Assembly: GCA_004332335.1 (NCBI GenBank)
Contig: SISS01000014.1
Span: forward strand, 62,001-126,000
DNA from: Methanoregulaceae archaeon UXB-2016
GTDB taxonomy: Archaea; Halobacteriota; Methanomicrobia; Methanomicrobiales; Methanospirillaceae
Length of the DNA stretch: 64,000 nucleotides
Reading direction: 5' to 3'
Shown here: piece after piece, positions 1-8,680 of the stretch
How the letters are laid out: the number at the start of each line of letters is the position of its first letter
How positions within the stretch are numbered: the first letter of the stretch is position 1
The notes under the pieces: model-generated
Told to the model about the DNA's origin: nothing
The model's input: only the letters and a program-made list of their open reading frames with translations
Databases searched by the model: none
Position numbers and translations under genes: made by a program

Positions 1-210
1 ACCGCTGTTTTTCAGCCATGGTTAATTCTCTCGGTGTCTCTTCCTACATACGTCTTTCCGGACCGGCGGTCCGACGGGGCATGGCTGCGGCACCATGGCC
101 ACACCGCACGCCCGGACGCATCCTCGAACGCGACCGGGGAGAACGGGAGCGGCCGCAGAGGGCAGGGGTTTATGGCACTTCACTCGGTAAAAGTGAAGGA
201 CTGATCCTCG

Positions 211-2319
211 ATGCATGCACGACCCAGAGGAAGAGGCGCGATTCTCCGGATGAGCGCAGTCATCATCGCCATCATCGCCGCCACGGTCTGCGGGTGCCTG
301 CAGACCTCGACCCAGAGCTCGCCGGCAGCCGCACCTCCGAACGCACCCCCCAACGGGACGGCGCCGATCCGGTCCGACTACGCGGCCGGCGAGATCACGC
401 GGCTCTCCGTTGCCGCGGAGGCGTCTGCGAACGCTTCGCTCGATGCCATCGCCGCCATCCCTGCCGGCGACCGCAGCATCGAGACCACCCTGCTCGCGTT
501 CGAGAGGACGATGGCCGATTACGGTGACGCAACCCAGCCGCTCGCCCTGATGGGATACGTCCATCCCGACCCGGCGATCGCGGCCGAGGGGACCGCCTGC
601 GAGGAGGCGACCGGCGTCTTCTCCACGGCGACCTACTCCCGCCGGAACCTCTATGACGCAGTCCGGCCCGCCGTGCCCCGAATGGAGGAGGAGTCGCGGC
701 TCTACAATGTCACGGTCCGGAGGTTCGAGCAGAACGGCCTGAACCTGTCGGACGAGCGGCTCTCGAAGGTCAGGTCGATGCGGGACGACCTGAACCGGCT
801 CCAGGTCCGATTCCTCGCAAACCTGAACAACGACACCACCACGCTCGAGTTTGCGGACGACGAGCTGGCCGGCCTGCCGGCGTCGACGGTCGAGGCGTTC
901 GGGGAGACCGCGAACGGCACCTGCCTCGTCGCGGTGAAGTATCCCGGCTACATGGCGATCATGACGAAGGCAGAGCGGGGCGAGACGCGGAAACGGATGT
1001 ACGCGGCCTACAACAACCGGCAGGCCGAGGAGAACACCCGCCTCCTGGAGGAGGCGATCGACCTGCGCCAGCGGATCGCAAAGGAACTCGGGTATGACAC
1101 CTGGGCCGACTACAAGATCGAGGGCAGGATGGCCGGGAGCTCCGATACTGTCATGGCGTTCCTCGCCTCCCTGCAGGCACCCCTGCTCGAGAAGAACCGC
1201 GCCGAGTTCGCCGAACTGCTTCGCCTGAAGCGGGTGCTCGATCCCGCCGCGAGCACGGTCGAGCCGTGGGACGTCCTGTACCTGCAGGAGCGGCTCAAGC
1301 GAGAGCGGTACGCCTACGACGAGGAGACGGTCAAAGAGTATTTCCCGGTCGACGGCGTGCTCGAGGGGGTGTTCGGGATCGCCTATTCGCTCTTCGACGT
1401 TCAGTTCGAGGAGGTCCGGGACGCGAAGGTCTGGGCGCCCGGGGTGCGGCTGTACCGGGTCGCGAACGCGACCGATCGCGCGACCATCGGGTACCTGTAC
1501 CTCGACCTCTACCCCCGCGAAGGGAAGTACGGCTACTTCGCGGCCGAGACGATGATCCAGGGTAGGAAGGAGAACGGGTCCTACGTGACTCCCGTGGTCC
1601 TCGTCATGGCGAACTTCCAGGCCCCCGAGGGCGGGCGGCCGTCGCTGATGACCCAGGACGAGATCGAGACCCTCTTCCACGAGACCGGCCACGCGCTCCA
1701 TGTGATCCTCACACGAGCGCCCTACGGATCGCTCTCGGGGTTCGAGACCGAGTGGGACTTTTCCGAGACTCCGTCCCAGGCCTTCGAGGAGTGGCCCTGG
1801 GACCCCGAGGTCCTGGAGTTGCTCTCGGGCCACTATGCGAACTCCTCCCAAAAGATCCCCCCTGAGCTCCGCGACCGGATCATCGCCTCCCGGAACGTCG
1901 GGATGAGCTACGAGTTCAGCCGCGTCCTGGCGAACTCGCTCGAGGATATGCGCTTCCACACGACACGGGGCCCGGTCGACGTGACGGAGGTCTCGCACGA
2001 GACCTACGAGGAGGTGACCGGCATCGCCCCCCTCCCGGAGACCCACCAGCCGGCACAATTCGAGCACGTGATGAGCGGGTACGACGCGGGGTACTACGGC
2101 TACCTCTGGTCGAAGGTGTACGCGCTCGAGTGCGTCGACGAGTTCAGGCGCGAGGGGATGACGGACCGGGCAACTGGTATGCGGTTCCGGCATGCGATCC
2201 TCGAACAGGGCAACATGAAGGACGGCGGGGTCCTGCTCGAGGAGTTCCTCGGCAGGGAACCTGGTAACCAGGCACTGTTCAGGCACCTCGGGATCAACGG
2301 CTCGCAGGCGACGACGTAA
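211..2319 (+). CDS. M3-family zinc metallopeptidase lipoprotein (oligoendopeptidase-like)
   Basis: The 702-residue product is predicted to be an exported, membrane-anchored zinc peptidase that cleaves oligopeptides outside the cell. The N-terminus has a basic stretch, a hydrophobic segment and a cysteine after Val-Cys-Gly (lipobox-like), followed by a Ser/Pro/Ala/Thr-rich linker. The catalytic HExxH is at residues 490-494 (HETGH), and a likely third zinc ligand, Glu519, lies in the family-typical context SETPSQ. The length fits thimet/oligoendopeptidase relatives, where the motif also lies in the C-terminal half. An alternative start at 250 gives a shorter signal peptide; 211 is preferred because AAGGA lies about 10 bases upstream. 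The gene is monocistronic. The M3 family assignment is firm; substrate and exact subfamily are not known. Confidence 0.9.
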   Translation: MHARPRGRGAILRMSAVIIAIIAATVCGCLQTSTQSSPAAAPPNAPPNGTAPIRSDYAAGEITRLSVAAEASANASLDAIAAIPAGDRSIETTLLAFERTMADYGDATQPLALMGYVHPDPAIAAEGTACEEATGVFSTATYSRRNLYDAVRPAVPRMEEESRLYNVTVRRFEQNGLNLSDERLSKVRSMRDDLNRLQVRFLANLNNDTTTLEFADDELAGLPASTVEAFGETANGTCLVAVKYPGYMAIMTKAERGETRKRMYAAYNNRQAEENTRLLEEAIDLRQRIAKELGYDTWADYKIEGRMAGSSDTVMAFLASLQAPLLEKNRAEFAELLRLKRVLDPAASTVEPWDVLYLQERLKRERYAYDEETVKEYFPVDGVLEGVFGIAYSLFDVQFEEVRDAKVWAPGVRLYRVANATDRATIGYLYLDLYPREGKYGYFAAETMIQGRKENGSYVTPVVLVMANFQAPEGGRPSLMTQDEIETLFHETGHALHVILTRAPYGSLSGFETEWDFSETPSQAFEEWPWDPEVLELLSGHYANSSQKIPPELRDRIIASRNVGMSYEFSRVLANSLEDMRFHTTRGPVDVTEVSHETYEEVTGIAPLPETHQPAQFEHVMSGYDAGYYGYLWSKVYALECVDEFRREGMTDRATGMRFRHAILEQGNMKDGGVLLEEFLGREPGNQALFRHLGINGSQATT

Positions 2320-2696
2320 CGTGATGATGGTTCGCCATCTTCACGGACCTTTCTGCCTGCGGCACGGGGTGAGCGGGTTTTCGGTCTTCCCCTCCCGTGC
2401 GCTCCGTGTGTGATGATTCCTCATCGTCTCCGCAACGATCCGCGATGGACGGTTTGCCGGAATGTCCATCGGGACGGCGAGGGAAGACCTCGCACCGATC
2501 TTTCCATCGATTCGCCCCACCCGGGAAATATTGATGCCACCCGTGAGCTGCGTGCAATCCCGATTCCAGCCTGGAACGTTGACCAGAGCACGCCGCGAGC
2601 CGTCGAGCAGTCGCCCAAACCCACGACGAGCGAGACCGGGCCGGACCGACGGATCGCTCCGTTGGCGCCATGGCGATCTCCAGCCGAATACAAATA
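2320..2696. other. Intergenic gap without a convincing gene
   Basis: This stretch separates two genes that converge on it. A short hairpin with a TTCG tetraloop (GATGG/CCATC, 2326-2339) sits just after the M3 peptidase stop and might help transcription end. Short open frames here have arginine-rich, unstructured translations typical of GC-rich noise. Nothing else is recognisable. Confidence 0.4.
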
Positions 2697-3944
2697 TCAG
2701 GGGAGGCGGACGATGTCCCAGTTCTCCGGAAGACTATTCGCCTCTGTCGTCGGCCGGTCAAAGAACGTGACGACATCGCCGAACTCTCTCCATACATCGG
2801 TGATCGTAGCGCCAGGCAGGATGCTCTTCTCCTGTGCCAGGGTCTCGTTGACAGCCCCTGTCACGTCGAAAGAACGGTAGACGTGCGGGAATCCCTCGGC
2901 CCCGAGGAATGAGGGGGTGTCCGTCACGACCTGGAAGTGGAGATGCGGGAGGTCGGAGTTGCCGCTGTTGCCCATCTGGCCGATCACCTGCCCTTCCCTG
3001 ACGGCAGCGCCGGCCTTCACCCGGAGGGAGCCGGGGATCATGTGGGCGTAGCAGGCATACTTCCCGTTCCCGATGTCGATGATCGCGAAGTTCCCGGCCG
3101 CGGTGGCGAACGTGGCAGCCTGGGCGGAGTAGATGGTCTCGACGTCGGGTAGACCGTCCTCGACAGCCACGACCGTCCCGTCGGCGACCGCATGGAGCTC
3201 CTTCCCGTACCCGTAGTAATTCTTTGCCAAACTCACGTTCCCGGACGCAACCTGCCCGGTGGCCGGGTCGACGTAGATCCAGTCCTGCGCGTACCGCTGG
3301 GGGACGCGGGTCACGCCGCCCAGTGTGATCTGGGCGCCGAAGTGGTGGGTGAACGCCGAGGTGGTCTCCATGGCGACCCAGCCCGGTCCGCGCATGGGGG
3401 AGCCGATCACGACCGGTGCCTGGTCCTTCCGGACGGCCACCTCGCCGCCGGTCACCGTGATGGGGGCCTGCCCGTCCGCGGTCCGGTTCAGGGTGACGCG
3501 GTGGACGAGCCGGTCCGGCACGGCGCCTTGGTCGACCGTGAACCAGACGGAGATCCGCGGATGGGAGAGCTTGCCCGTGCCGTTCCGGAGCTCTTCGGCC
3601 GTGGGCGGCGGGATTGCCGCCGGGTGATACAGCGCAGCGAAGAGCGTCCCGTTGGCACAGAAGAGCACGGCCCCCGTGGCCTTATCGAGAACATCGACCT
3701 GCTCCGGCACGAGCGTGACGTTTCCTGCAGGCACGAGTTCGAGCTCGTAGGCGATATTCTGGCCGTCCCGGCTGGGCACAGGGATGGGGCCGAAGGGAAC
3801 GGACATACTCATCGGGGAGGCCGCAGTGACCTGCGTCGCGGTCAGAGAGGCGTTTCGCTCCGCGGCCGGCTGGGTGATGCAGCCGGCAGACAGGATGGCT
3901 GCGATCACGATGAAGAGGATGATGAGGGGACGAACGGTTGCCAT
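2697..3944 (-). CDS. M23-type peptidase domain lipoprotein
   Basis: The 415-residue protein begins with a lipoprotein signal (hydrophobic stretch and LSAGC, Cys22). An N-terminal beta-rich region of unknown role is followed, from about residue 225 to 350, by a LytM/M23 metalloendopeptidase fold: GKELHAVADGTV, then ACYAHM and the HLHF motif at 334-337. The usual first ligand motif HxxxD seems to be RYAQD here, so the first zinc-binding His may be missing. M23 enzymes cut peptide cross-links in cell-wall polymers; methanogens of this order lack murein, so the target could be a surface glycoprotein or a foreign wall. TATA-like TTTTAAAA (about 3993-4000) lies upstream on the reverse strand. Fold assignment is firm; activity is uncertain. 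Confidence 0.85.
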   Translation of the reverse strand: MATVRPLIILFIVIAAILSAGCITQPAAERNASLTATQVTAASPMSMSVPFGPIPVPSRDGQNIAYELELVPAGNVTLVPEQVDVLDKATGAVLFCANGTLFAALYHPAAIPPPTAEELRNGTGKLSHPRISVWFTVDQGAVPDRLVHRVTLNRTADGQAPITVTGGEVAVRKDQAPVVIGSPMRGPGWVAMETTSAFTHHFGAQITLGGVTRVPQRYAQDWIYVDPATGQVASGNVSLAKNYYGYGKELHAVADGTVVAVEDGLPDVETIYSAQAATFATAAGNFAIIDIGNGKYACYAHMIPGSLRVKAGAAVREGQVIGQMGNSGNSDLPHLHFQVVTDTPSFLGAEGFPHVYRSFDVTGAVNETLAQEKSILPGATITDVWREFGDVVTFFDRPTTEANSLPENWDIVRLP

Positions 3945-4007
3945 GAGAGCACCTTACCGATGGTTGGTGCCTCCAGTGAGAAAAAGAATGGCTTTTAAAA
4001 CGATGGT

Positions 4008-4034
4008 CGGCGGAGGAGGATCTCACCTCCGCCG
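4008..4034. repeat. Inverted repeat (9-bp stem) upstream of the M23 gene
   Basis: CGGCGGAGG (4008-4016) and CCTCCGCCG (4026-4034) form a perfect 9-bp dyad with a 9-base loop. It lies between the small lipoprotein gene and the M23 gene, just upstream of the TATA-like sequence of the latter. It could be an operator or a hairpin that ends transcription; sequence alone cannot decide. Confidence 0.5.
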
Positions 4035-4228
4035 ATGGCAGCTCGTTCCATGGCTGCACGGCCAGGCAGGGTCCGAGATCGCCGGATGCGTTCCCGGGAC
4101 GGGGCCGTGCCCGAACGAGCCGGGCGATACTGTCGGAATACGGCAGCGTCTTCTCGAACCCGTGAAGGAGAGGCGGATCCGCCGGTTCCTCAGGATTGAA
4201 TCGCTTTCAATCGAGCGATGAAAAGAGC

Positions 4229-4245
4229 GGGGATCCGGGATCCCC
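4229..4245 (-). terminator. Hairpin downstream of the small lipoprotein gene
   Basis: GGGGATC (4229-4235) pairs with GATCCCC (4239-4245) around a 3-base loop. Read on the reverse strand the stem starts about 24 bases after the stop codon of the lipoprotein gene at 4269 and is followed by GCTCTTTTC, a stem plus T-rich arrangement compatible with termination. The rest of the 3945-4268 gap shows no gene. Confidence 0.45.
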
Positions 4246-4268
4246 GGAAAAGTTCTCAGAGTGCCCGG

Positions 4269-4754
4269 TTATACCCGGACGCCGTCCCAGCTGTACGTGG
4301 AGTTGGCAAGGTCTTCGGGGTTGTACGCCCACTTGCCCGTGAACGAGGCGTTGTCGGTGGAGAGCACGAACTCGAATGGTCCCTCGGAGGACTCGGTGCC
4401 GTTGACACCGGTCCAGTTCCCGGCGAGCCGGTTGCCTGAGACGGTGCCGTTGAACGTCCCGTTGTCGGCTGTGTTCAACCCGGTCACGTTCGAGCCGGCC
4501 TGCACGAAGTGCGAGATCGAGGAGGCCGTCTCGCCATCCTCAGTCCACGTCGTGTTCCAGGTCCCGTTCCAGACCTGGGCCGATGCGGCAGCCGTGGATG
4601 TTGCTGCCACAGTCGCGGGCGCGGTGCCCGTTGTCGTGGCGACATGGGTTGTTGTCGTCGTATTGTTGGTAGCGGGCGTGCTCGTGCAGCCGGCACAGAT
4701 CATCAGGGCGCAGACGAGGCCGGCCAGAATTACAACGGATGTCGTTCTCTTCAT
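4269..4754 (-). CDS. Small secreted lipoprotein with Thr-rich linker
   Basis: The 161-residue product has a signal peptide ending ICAGC (lipid-anchored Cys23), then a Thr/Ala/Asn-rich linker suited to glycosylation (about residues 25-58), then a compact domain of about 100 residues. The domain contains short beta-like motifs: two GTW/GNW motifs, GTVSGN, and a terminal FTGKW segment. The pattern resembles a small beta-barrel or lipocalin-like fold, but no family is recognised with certainty. No enzymatic motif is visible. It is probably a cell-surface protein of unknown function. It is a single gene with the hairpin at 4229-4245 behind it. Confidence 0.8.
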   Translation of the reverse strand: MKRTTSVVILAGLVCALMICAGCTSTPATNNTTTTTHVATTTGTAPATVAATSTAAASAQVWNGTWNTTWTEDGETASSISHFVQAGSNVTGLNTADNGTFNGTVSGNRLAGNWTGVNGTESSEGPFEFVLSTDNASFTGKWAYNPEDLANSTYSWDGVRV

Positions 4755-5026
4755 GTAATGAACTCCAGCTTGAATTTTTTCCTGTTATTCCTTTGGCGAC
4801 AGCCGGCTTATAACCATCTTGAAATTTGACGATTCGCCTCATTAGGTCTGCGATGCAGGAAAATAGGGCCTCCGACTCTGATCGTGGATCAGATCCTACC
4901 GCGATACGCCGGCGACGGTGCGACTCGGAGGCACGCTCGGAACGGACTGCGATCTCCACGACGAACGGGCGGGCAGAAAAAAGGAACGGATAAAAGCCGG
5001 CCCTCGGGGGACGATCGAAGGACGGG

Positions 5027-5296
5027 TCAGGCCGGCCCGGTCGGACTCCCTGCGTCCGCCGGCAGGGCCACGAGGGTCTCGATCTCCATCCGGTCCGCCC
5101 GCCGCAGGGCCATCTCCATGGCGGTCTTCTCGTCCGGGGCCTCGAAGATGATGACGTTGTCGTATCGGCCGAGGGTCCAGTACGCGCCTACGTACCGGAC
5201 CTGGCTGTCCGTGTCGAGCTCGATGTCCGCCAGGTTCCGGCCGACGACCTCCTCGCTCAGGGTGCCCCTGAACTTCACCAGTGCAATGAAAAGCAT
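5027..5296 (-). CDS. GYD domain protein
   Basis: This 89-residue protein fits the GYD family of small alpha/beta (ferredoxin-like) proteins, with the signature region GAYWTLGRYDNVIIFEAPD followed by an amphipathic helix with paired alanines and arginines. The biochemical role of the family is not established; members are dimeric ligand-binding-type domains found in many methanogens. The ATG is followed immediately by a family-typical N-terminus, and upstream sequence is A/T-rich. It stands alone, downstream of hicBA on the same strand with about 120 bases between. Confidence 0.8.
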   Translation of the reverse strand: MLFIALVKFRGTLSEEVVGRNLADIELDTDSQVRYVGAYWTLGRYDNVIIFEAPDEKTAMEMALRRADRMEIETLVALPADAGSPTGPA

Positions 5297-5416
5297 GACT
5301 CACCTCTCCCTCTTCGGGTATGCGATCATGCGTGAAGGGGATGTAAATAGGTGCAGGAATGGTGGCGAAGGAGGGCCGGGGAGAGCGTCAGTGTTTGAGA
5401 ACGATCGGCCCGGGAC

Positions 5417-5641
5417 TTACAGGAATCCGGCGAACTCTTCAACAGTCATCTCTGCCTGCGTCAGAATCGAGAGGAGGGTTTTAGGAGCGATCTCTCCTCC
5501 GGAATGGACCGGCACGGTCACGATTCGCCCGGTAACAGGATGATGCAGAAAGTGATGGCTGCTGCGGACGTGGGCCTCGCGGAATCCTGCCCGCAGCGGA
5601 GCCCGTACCACCTTCGCTCCCGAAACTCGGGGAAGCTTCAT
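5417..5641 (-). CDS. hicA: HicA-type toxin (mRNA interferase)
   Basis: The 74-residue protein matches HicA: a small dsRNA-binding-fold ribonuclease that degrades mRNA when free of its antitoxin. The visible hallmarks are an N-terminal LPRVSG, the GF element, SSHHFLHHP carrying the catalytic-type histidine, and the PVHSGGEI element, ending in a helix (ILTQAEMTVEEF). The ATG overlaps the last codon and stop of hicB by four bases, so the two are translated together, antitoxin first. Order hicB-hicA is the reverse of the commonest layout but is well known. Confidence 0.88.
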   Translation of the reverse strand: MKLPRVSGAKVVRAPLRAGFREAHVRSSHHFLHHPVTGRIVTVPVHSGGEIAPKTLLSILTQAEMTVEEFAGFL

Positions 5642-5880
5642 ACCGATGTCGGGTCGACCGCCGGCGATCGGACGGAGACCTCCACCTCGACCGGGATGGG
5701 CCGGCCGAGGACTTCGAGCGTCTCGATGTAGCCTACGATCGCCTCCCCGACATTCGAGATGGCCTCGTCCCAGGTATCGCCCTCGGAGATGCGGCCCGGC
5801 AGCGACGGTACGGTGACCGTATAGCGACCGTCCTCGTTTCTCTCCATCAGCACCATGTATCGCAGGTTCGCTGTCGCCAC
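5638..5880 (-). CDS. hicB: HicB-type antitoxin
   Basis: The 80-residue product carries the HicB partial RNase H fold: a strand with YMVLMERNEDGRY, then VPSLPGRISEGDT, and a helix reading WDEAISNVGEAI. It has no obvious C-terminal DNA-binding domain, so autoregulation would need another feature. A GTG start at 5880 is chosen because GGAGG stands six bases upstream; the same frame stays open to 6000 but that extension is not family-like. Proteins of this type bind and silence HicA. The pair opens the accessory island that continues with the restriction system on the opposite strand. Confidence 0.85.
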   Translation of the reverse strand: MATANLRYMVLMERNEDGRYTVTVPSLPGRISEGDTWDEAISNVGEAIVGYIETLEVLGRPIPVEVEVSVRSPAVDPTSV

Positions 5881-6335
5881 CCAGTTCCTCCAGAACTGAT
5901 CTCCGCGCACGGACCGATTAGGGTATCTCACGTCTCGGGCCGGGCGAGCTGCCGGCGGACGACTGCCGAGTTCGCCGGCACGGGCGACGGTTGCCGACAC
6001 GGAGAAGGAGCGCGTGGTTATGATAATTACCCACCGTATGGGCCTGATAGACGGATCGACAGGTTAGTTAAGACAGTTTACCGATGGTTATCAGAGAGCG
6101 GGCCGTGTCAGGAGACTGCAGCAGAACAACCCGCAATCCCCTTCGCTCCCGTCGTTTCGCCTCTCAAAGGCCACCAACCGGCCCTTCATCCCAAGACGGC
6201 GACCCCGTCAGTCGTCAACCGCCATTCCATCGCAGGCCGGCAGCGATGGGCGGCGCCTTCGCGACCGTAACGGAGGTTAGGGTTCCCGCTCAGATGCAGA
6301 GATCTCGCCGGGAAAACCGTGGATAGGATTCGATA
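5881..6335. other. Divergent upstream region between hicBA and hsdM
   Basis: No convincing gene lies here. An A/T-rich patch (TTATGATAATTA, about 6017-6028) could hold the hicBA promoter on the reverse strand; TTAGTTAAGACAG (6064-6076) is a second A/T-rich patch. A short forward frame at 6084-6326 has an unstructured Arg/Pro-rich translation and is not called. GGATAGGAT just before 6336 may help hsdM translation. Confidence 0.4.
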
Positions 6336-8321
6336 ATGGACCAATCGCAACTCACCTGGATCGTCAATTTCATCTGGGGTATCGCGGACGACGTGCTCCG
6401 CGATCTCTACGTGCGCGGCAAGTACCGCGACGTGATCCTGCCAATGACCGTCATCCGCCGCCTCGATGCCGTGCTCGAGCCGAGCAAGCCGGCCGTACTC
6501 GAGAGGAAGGCGATGTTCGACGCGGCCGGGATCACCAACCAGGACCAGGGCCTCCGGCAGGCGGCCGGGCAGGCTTTCTTCAACACATCGAGGTTCACGC
6601 TACGGGACCTGCGCGCCCGTTCGTCCCAGCAGAAACTCAAGGCGGATTTCGAGGCGTACCTCGACGGGTTCTCGCCGAACGTCCAGGAGATCCTCGACAA
6701 CTTCGAGTTCCGCAACCAGATCCCGCGCCTCTCGAAGGCGGACGCGCTCGGGACCCTGATCGAGAAGCTCCTGGACCCGACGATCAATCTGGGCCCGGAG
6801 CCGGTGCTTGGGGTCGACGGCTCGGTCCGTCTCGCCGGCCTCGACAACCACGCGATGGGCACGATCTTCGAGGAGCTCCTCCGTCGGTTCAACGAGGAGA
6901 ACAACGAGGAGGCCGGCGAGCACTGGACGCCGCGCGACGCCGTGAAGTTGATGGGCCGGCTGATCTTTCTGCCGATCGCCGACGAGATCCCGTCGGGGAC
7001 CTACCTGCTCTACGACGGCGCCTGCGGCACGGGCGGGATGCTCACTGTGGCCGAGGAGACGCTGCAGCAGATCGCCCGCGAACGCGGCAAGGAGGTCGTG
7101 ACCCACCTCTACGGCCAGAAGATCAACGCGGAGACGTACGCCATCGCGAAGGCCGACCTCCTGCTCAAGGGCGAGGGCGACGCTGCGGACAACCTGGTCG
7201 GCGGGCCGGAACACTCCACGCTCTCGAACGATGCATTTCCGTCGCACGAATTCGACTTCATGCTCTCCAACCCTCCCTACGGCAAGAGCTGGAAGGGCGA
7301 CCTCGAGCGGATGGGCGGGAAAACCGGGATCAAGGATCCCCGCTTCGTCATCGAGCACAACGGCGACCCCGAGTACCCGCTCATCACCCGGTCGAGCGAC
7401 GGCCAGATGCTCTTCCTCGCGAACATGCTCTCGAAGATGAAGCAGGCGACGCCGCTCGGGAGCCGGATCGCGGAGGTCCACAACGGCTCGGCGCTCTTCA
7501 CCGGCGACGCCGGGCAGGGCGAGTCCAACATCCGCCGCTGGATCATCGAGAACGACTGGCTCGAGGCGATCGTGGCGCTGCCGCTGAACATGTTCTACAA
7601 CACGGGGATCGCGACCTATGTCTGGGTGCTCTCGAACCGGAAGCCCGAGCACCGGCGCGGGAAGGTGCAGCTGATCGATGCGACCCAGTGGTACAGGCCG
7701 CTCCGGAAAAACCTCGGCAAGAAGAACTGCCAGCTCTCGGAGGAGGACTGCCGGCGCGTGACGGACGTCTTCCTCGCGTTCGAGGAGACGGAGCAGTCGA
7801 AGGTCTTCCCGAACGAGGCGTTCGGCTACCGGAAGGTGACGGTCGAGCGGCCCCTGCGGATCAAAGGCGTCGACGGCGGCCGGGTCTACACCCCGAAAGA
7901 GATCAAGGCGCTCAAGGAGACCTGCGAGCGGGACGAGGCCGCACCGCCGGTGATCCGGAAGGTCCACCGCCGGGGGGTCGAAGCCGACCCGCTCCACGGC
8001 TTCTTCGAGGCCATTGTCGACGGCCGGCCGGCCGTCGTGGAGTACGAGCCCGACCCGGACCTCCGCGACACCGAGCAGGTGCCGCTCCTCGAGGACGGCG
8101 GGGTCGAGGCCTTCCTCGAGCGCGAGGTGCTGCCGTACGCGCCCGACGCCTGGTTCGACCCGGAGAGCGTGAAGGTCGGCTACGAGATCAGCTTCAACCG
8201 GTACTTCTACAGGCCGGCCCCGATGCGGACGCTCGAGGAGATCAGGGGCGATATCGTGGCTGTGCAGAAGGAGAGCGAGGGATTGCTGGATGAGATCCTG
8301 TTGTTGGAGGCTTCTCGATGA
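6336..8321 (+). CDS. hsdM: Type I restriction-modification methyltransferase subunit HsdM
   Basis: The 661-residue protein is the N6-adenine methylase subunit of a type I restriction system; with HsdS it methylates host sites and with HsdR it forms the restriction complex. Residues about 1-150 form the HsdM N-terminal helical domain. The SAM-binding motif I is DGACGTGG at 227-234 and the catalytic NPPY is at 312-315. The segment EEAGEHWTPRDAVKLM is the usual family signature between them. The C-terminal extension after about residue 480 is longer than in classic EcoKI HsdM. It is first of the operon, but a 360-bp gap and an inserted gene separate it from hsdS. Confidence 0.95.
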   Translation: MDQSQLTWIVNFIWGIADDVLRDLYVRGKYRDVILPMTVIRRLDAVLEPSKPAVLERKAMFDAAGITNQDQGLRQAAGQAFFNTSRFTLRDLRARSSQQKLKADFEAYLDGFSPNVQEILDNFEFRNQIPRLSKADALGTLIEKLLDPTINLGPEPVLGVDGSVRLAGLDNHAMGTIFEELLRRFNEENNEEAGEHWTPRDAVKLMGRLIFLPIADEIPSGTYLLYDGACGTGGMLTVAEETLQQIARERGKEVVTHLYGQKINAETYAIAKADLLLKGEGDAADNLVGGPEHSTLSNDAFPSHEFDFMLSNPPYGKSWKGDLERMGGKTGIKDPRFVIEHNGDPEYPLITRSSDGQMLFLANMLSKMKQATPLGSRIAEVHNGSALFTGDAGQGESNIRRWIIENDWLEAIVALPLNMFYNTGIATYVWVLSNRKPEHRRGKVQLIDATQWYRPLRKNLGKKNCQLSEEDCRRVTDVFLAFEETEQSKVFPNEAFGYRKVTVERPLRIKGVDGGRVYTPKEIKALKETCERDEAAPPVIRKVHRRGVEADPLHGFFEAIVDGRPAVVEYEPDPDLRDTEQVPLLEDGGVEAFLEREVLPYAPDAWFDPESVKVGYEISFNRYFYRPAPMRTLEEIRGDIVAVQKESEGLLDEILLLEASR

Positions 8322-8680
8322 GGGAGATCGTTGCCCTTCAGGTGTGCCGGGAAGTGGGACTGAATAGTGGGATCAGTCCAGTTCTCCGGGATCTCCGGAT
8401 ACCCAAGCGGTGCGTATCCCTCCAGCGGAACCATCCAACTATTAAGGAATCCTTAACAGTTCGATTGACCTGTGCACTGCCTCATTCAGGTATCCAGATC
8501 GATAAAAGACCGGAGTTTCCCGGGTCCGGGTCTCTTCAATGTCATAGTCGCGCTTCAGAGGTCGCTTTCGATGAGGTTGTATCCCGGACAATCTGATAGT
8601 GATAGGGGATCGCTCGGCAGCGTCCGGGCTGCCAGAAGTGAAGGGCGAAGGACCGGAAGGCAGATCTTTCGTGGGGGGAA
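8322..8680. other. Gap between hsdM and the DUF4062 gene with a palindromic site
   Basis: No gene is supported. A perfect dyad TTAAGGA-A-TCCTTAA occupies 8442-8456, followed about 45 bases later by GATAAAAG, a TATA-like element. This suggests a separate, regulated promoter for the accessory gene inside the hsd operon. Base composition drops compared with hsdM. Confidence 0.45.
8442..8456. promoter_or_regulatory. Palindromic operator-like site
   Basis: Seven-base arms TTAAGGA and TCCTTAA around a single A. The size and symmetry fit a dimeric regulator site, and the position, about 230 bases before the DUF4062 gene and just before a TATA-like element, fits control of that gene. No regulator gene is adjacent. 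Confidence 0.35.

Noticed and set aside
22-2286. Long reverse-strand open frame opposite the M3 peptidase
   Set aside because: Its translation is rich in Arg, Val, Gly and Asp with no domain, and it mirrors the codon pattern of the real gene. GC-rich genes often give long antisense frames.
6084-6326. 80-residue forward frame before hsdM
   Set aside because: Unstructured translation, no ribosome site; overlaps the promoter region of the hsd operon.
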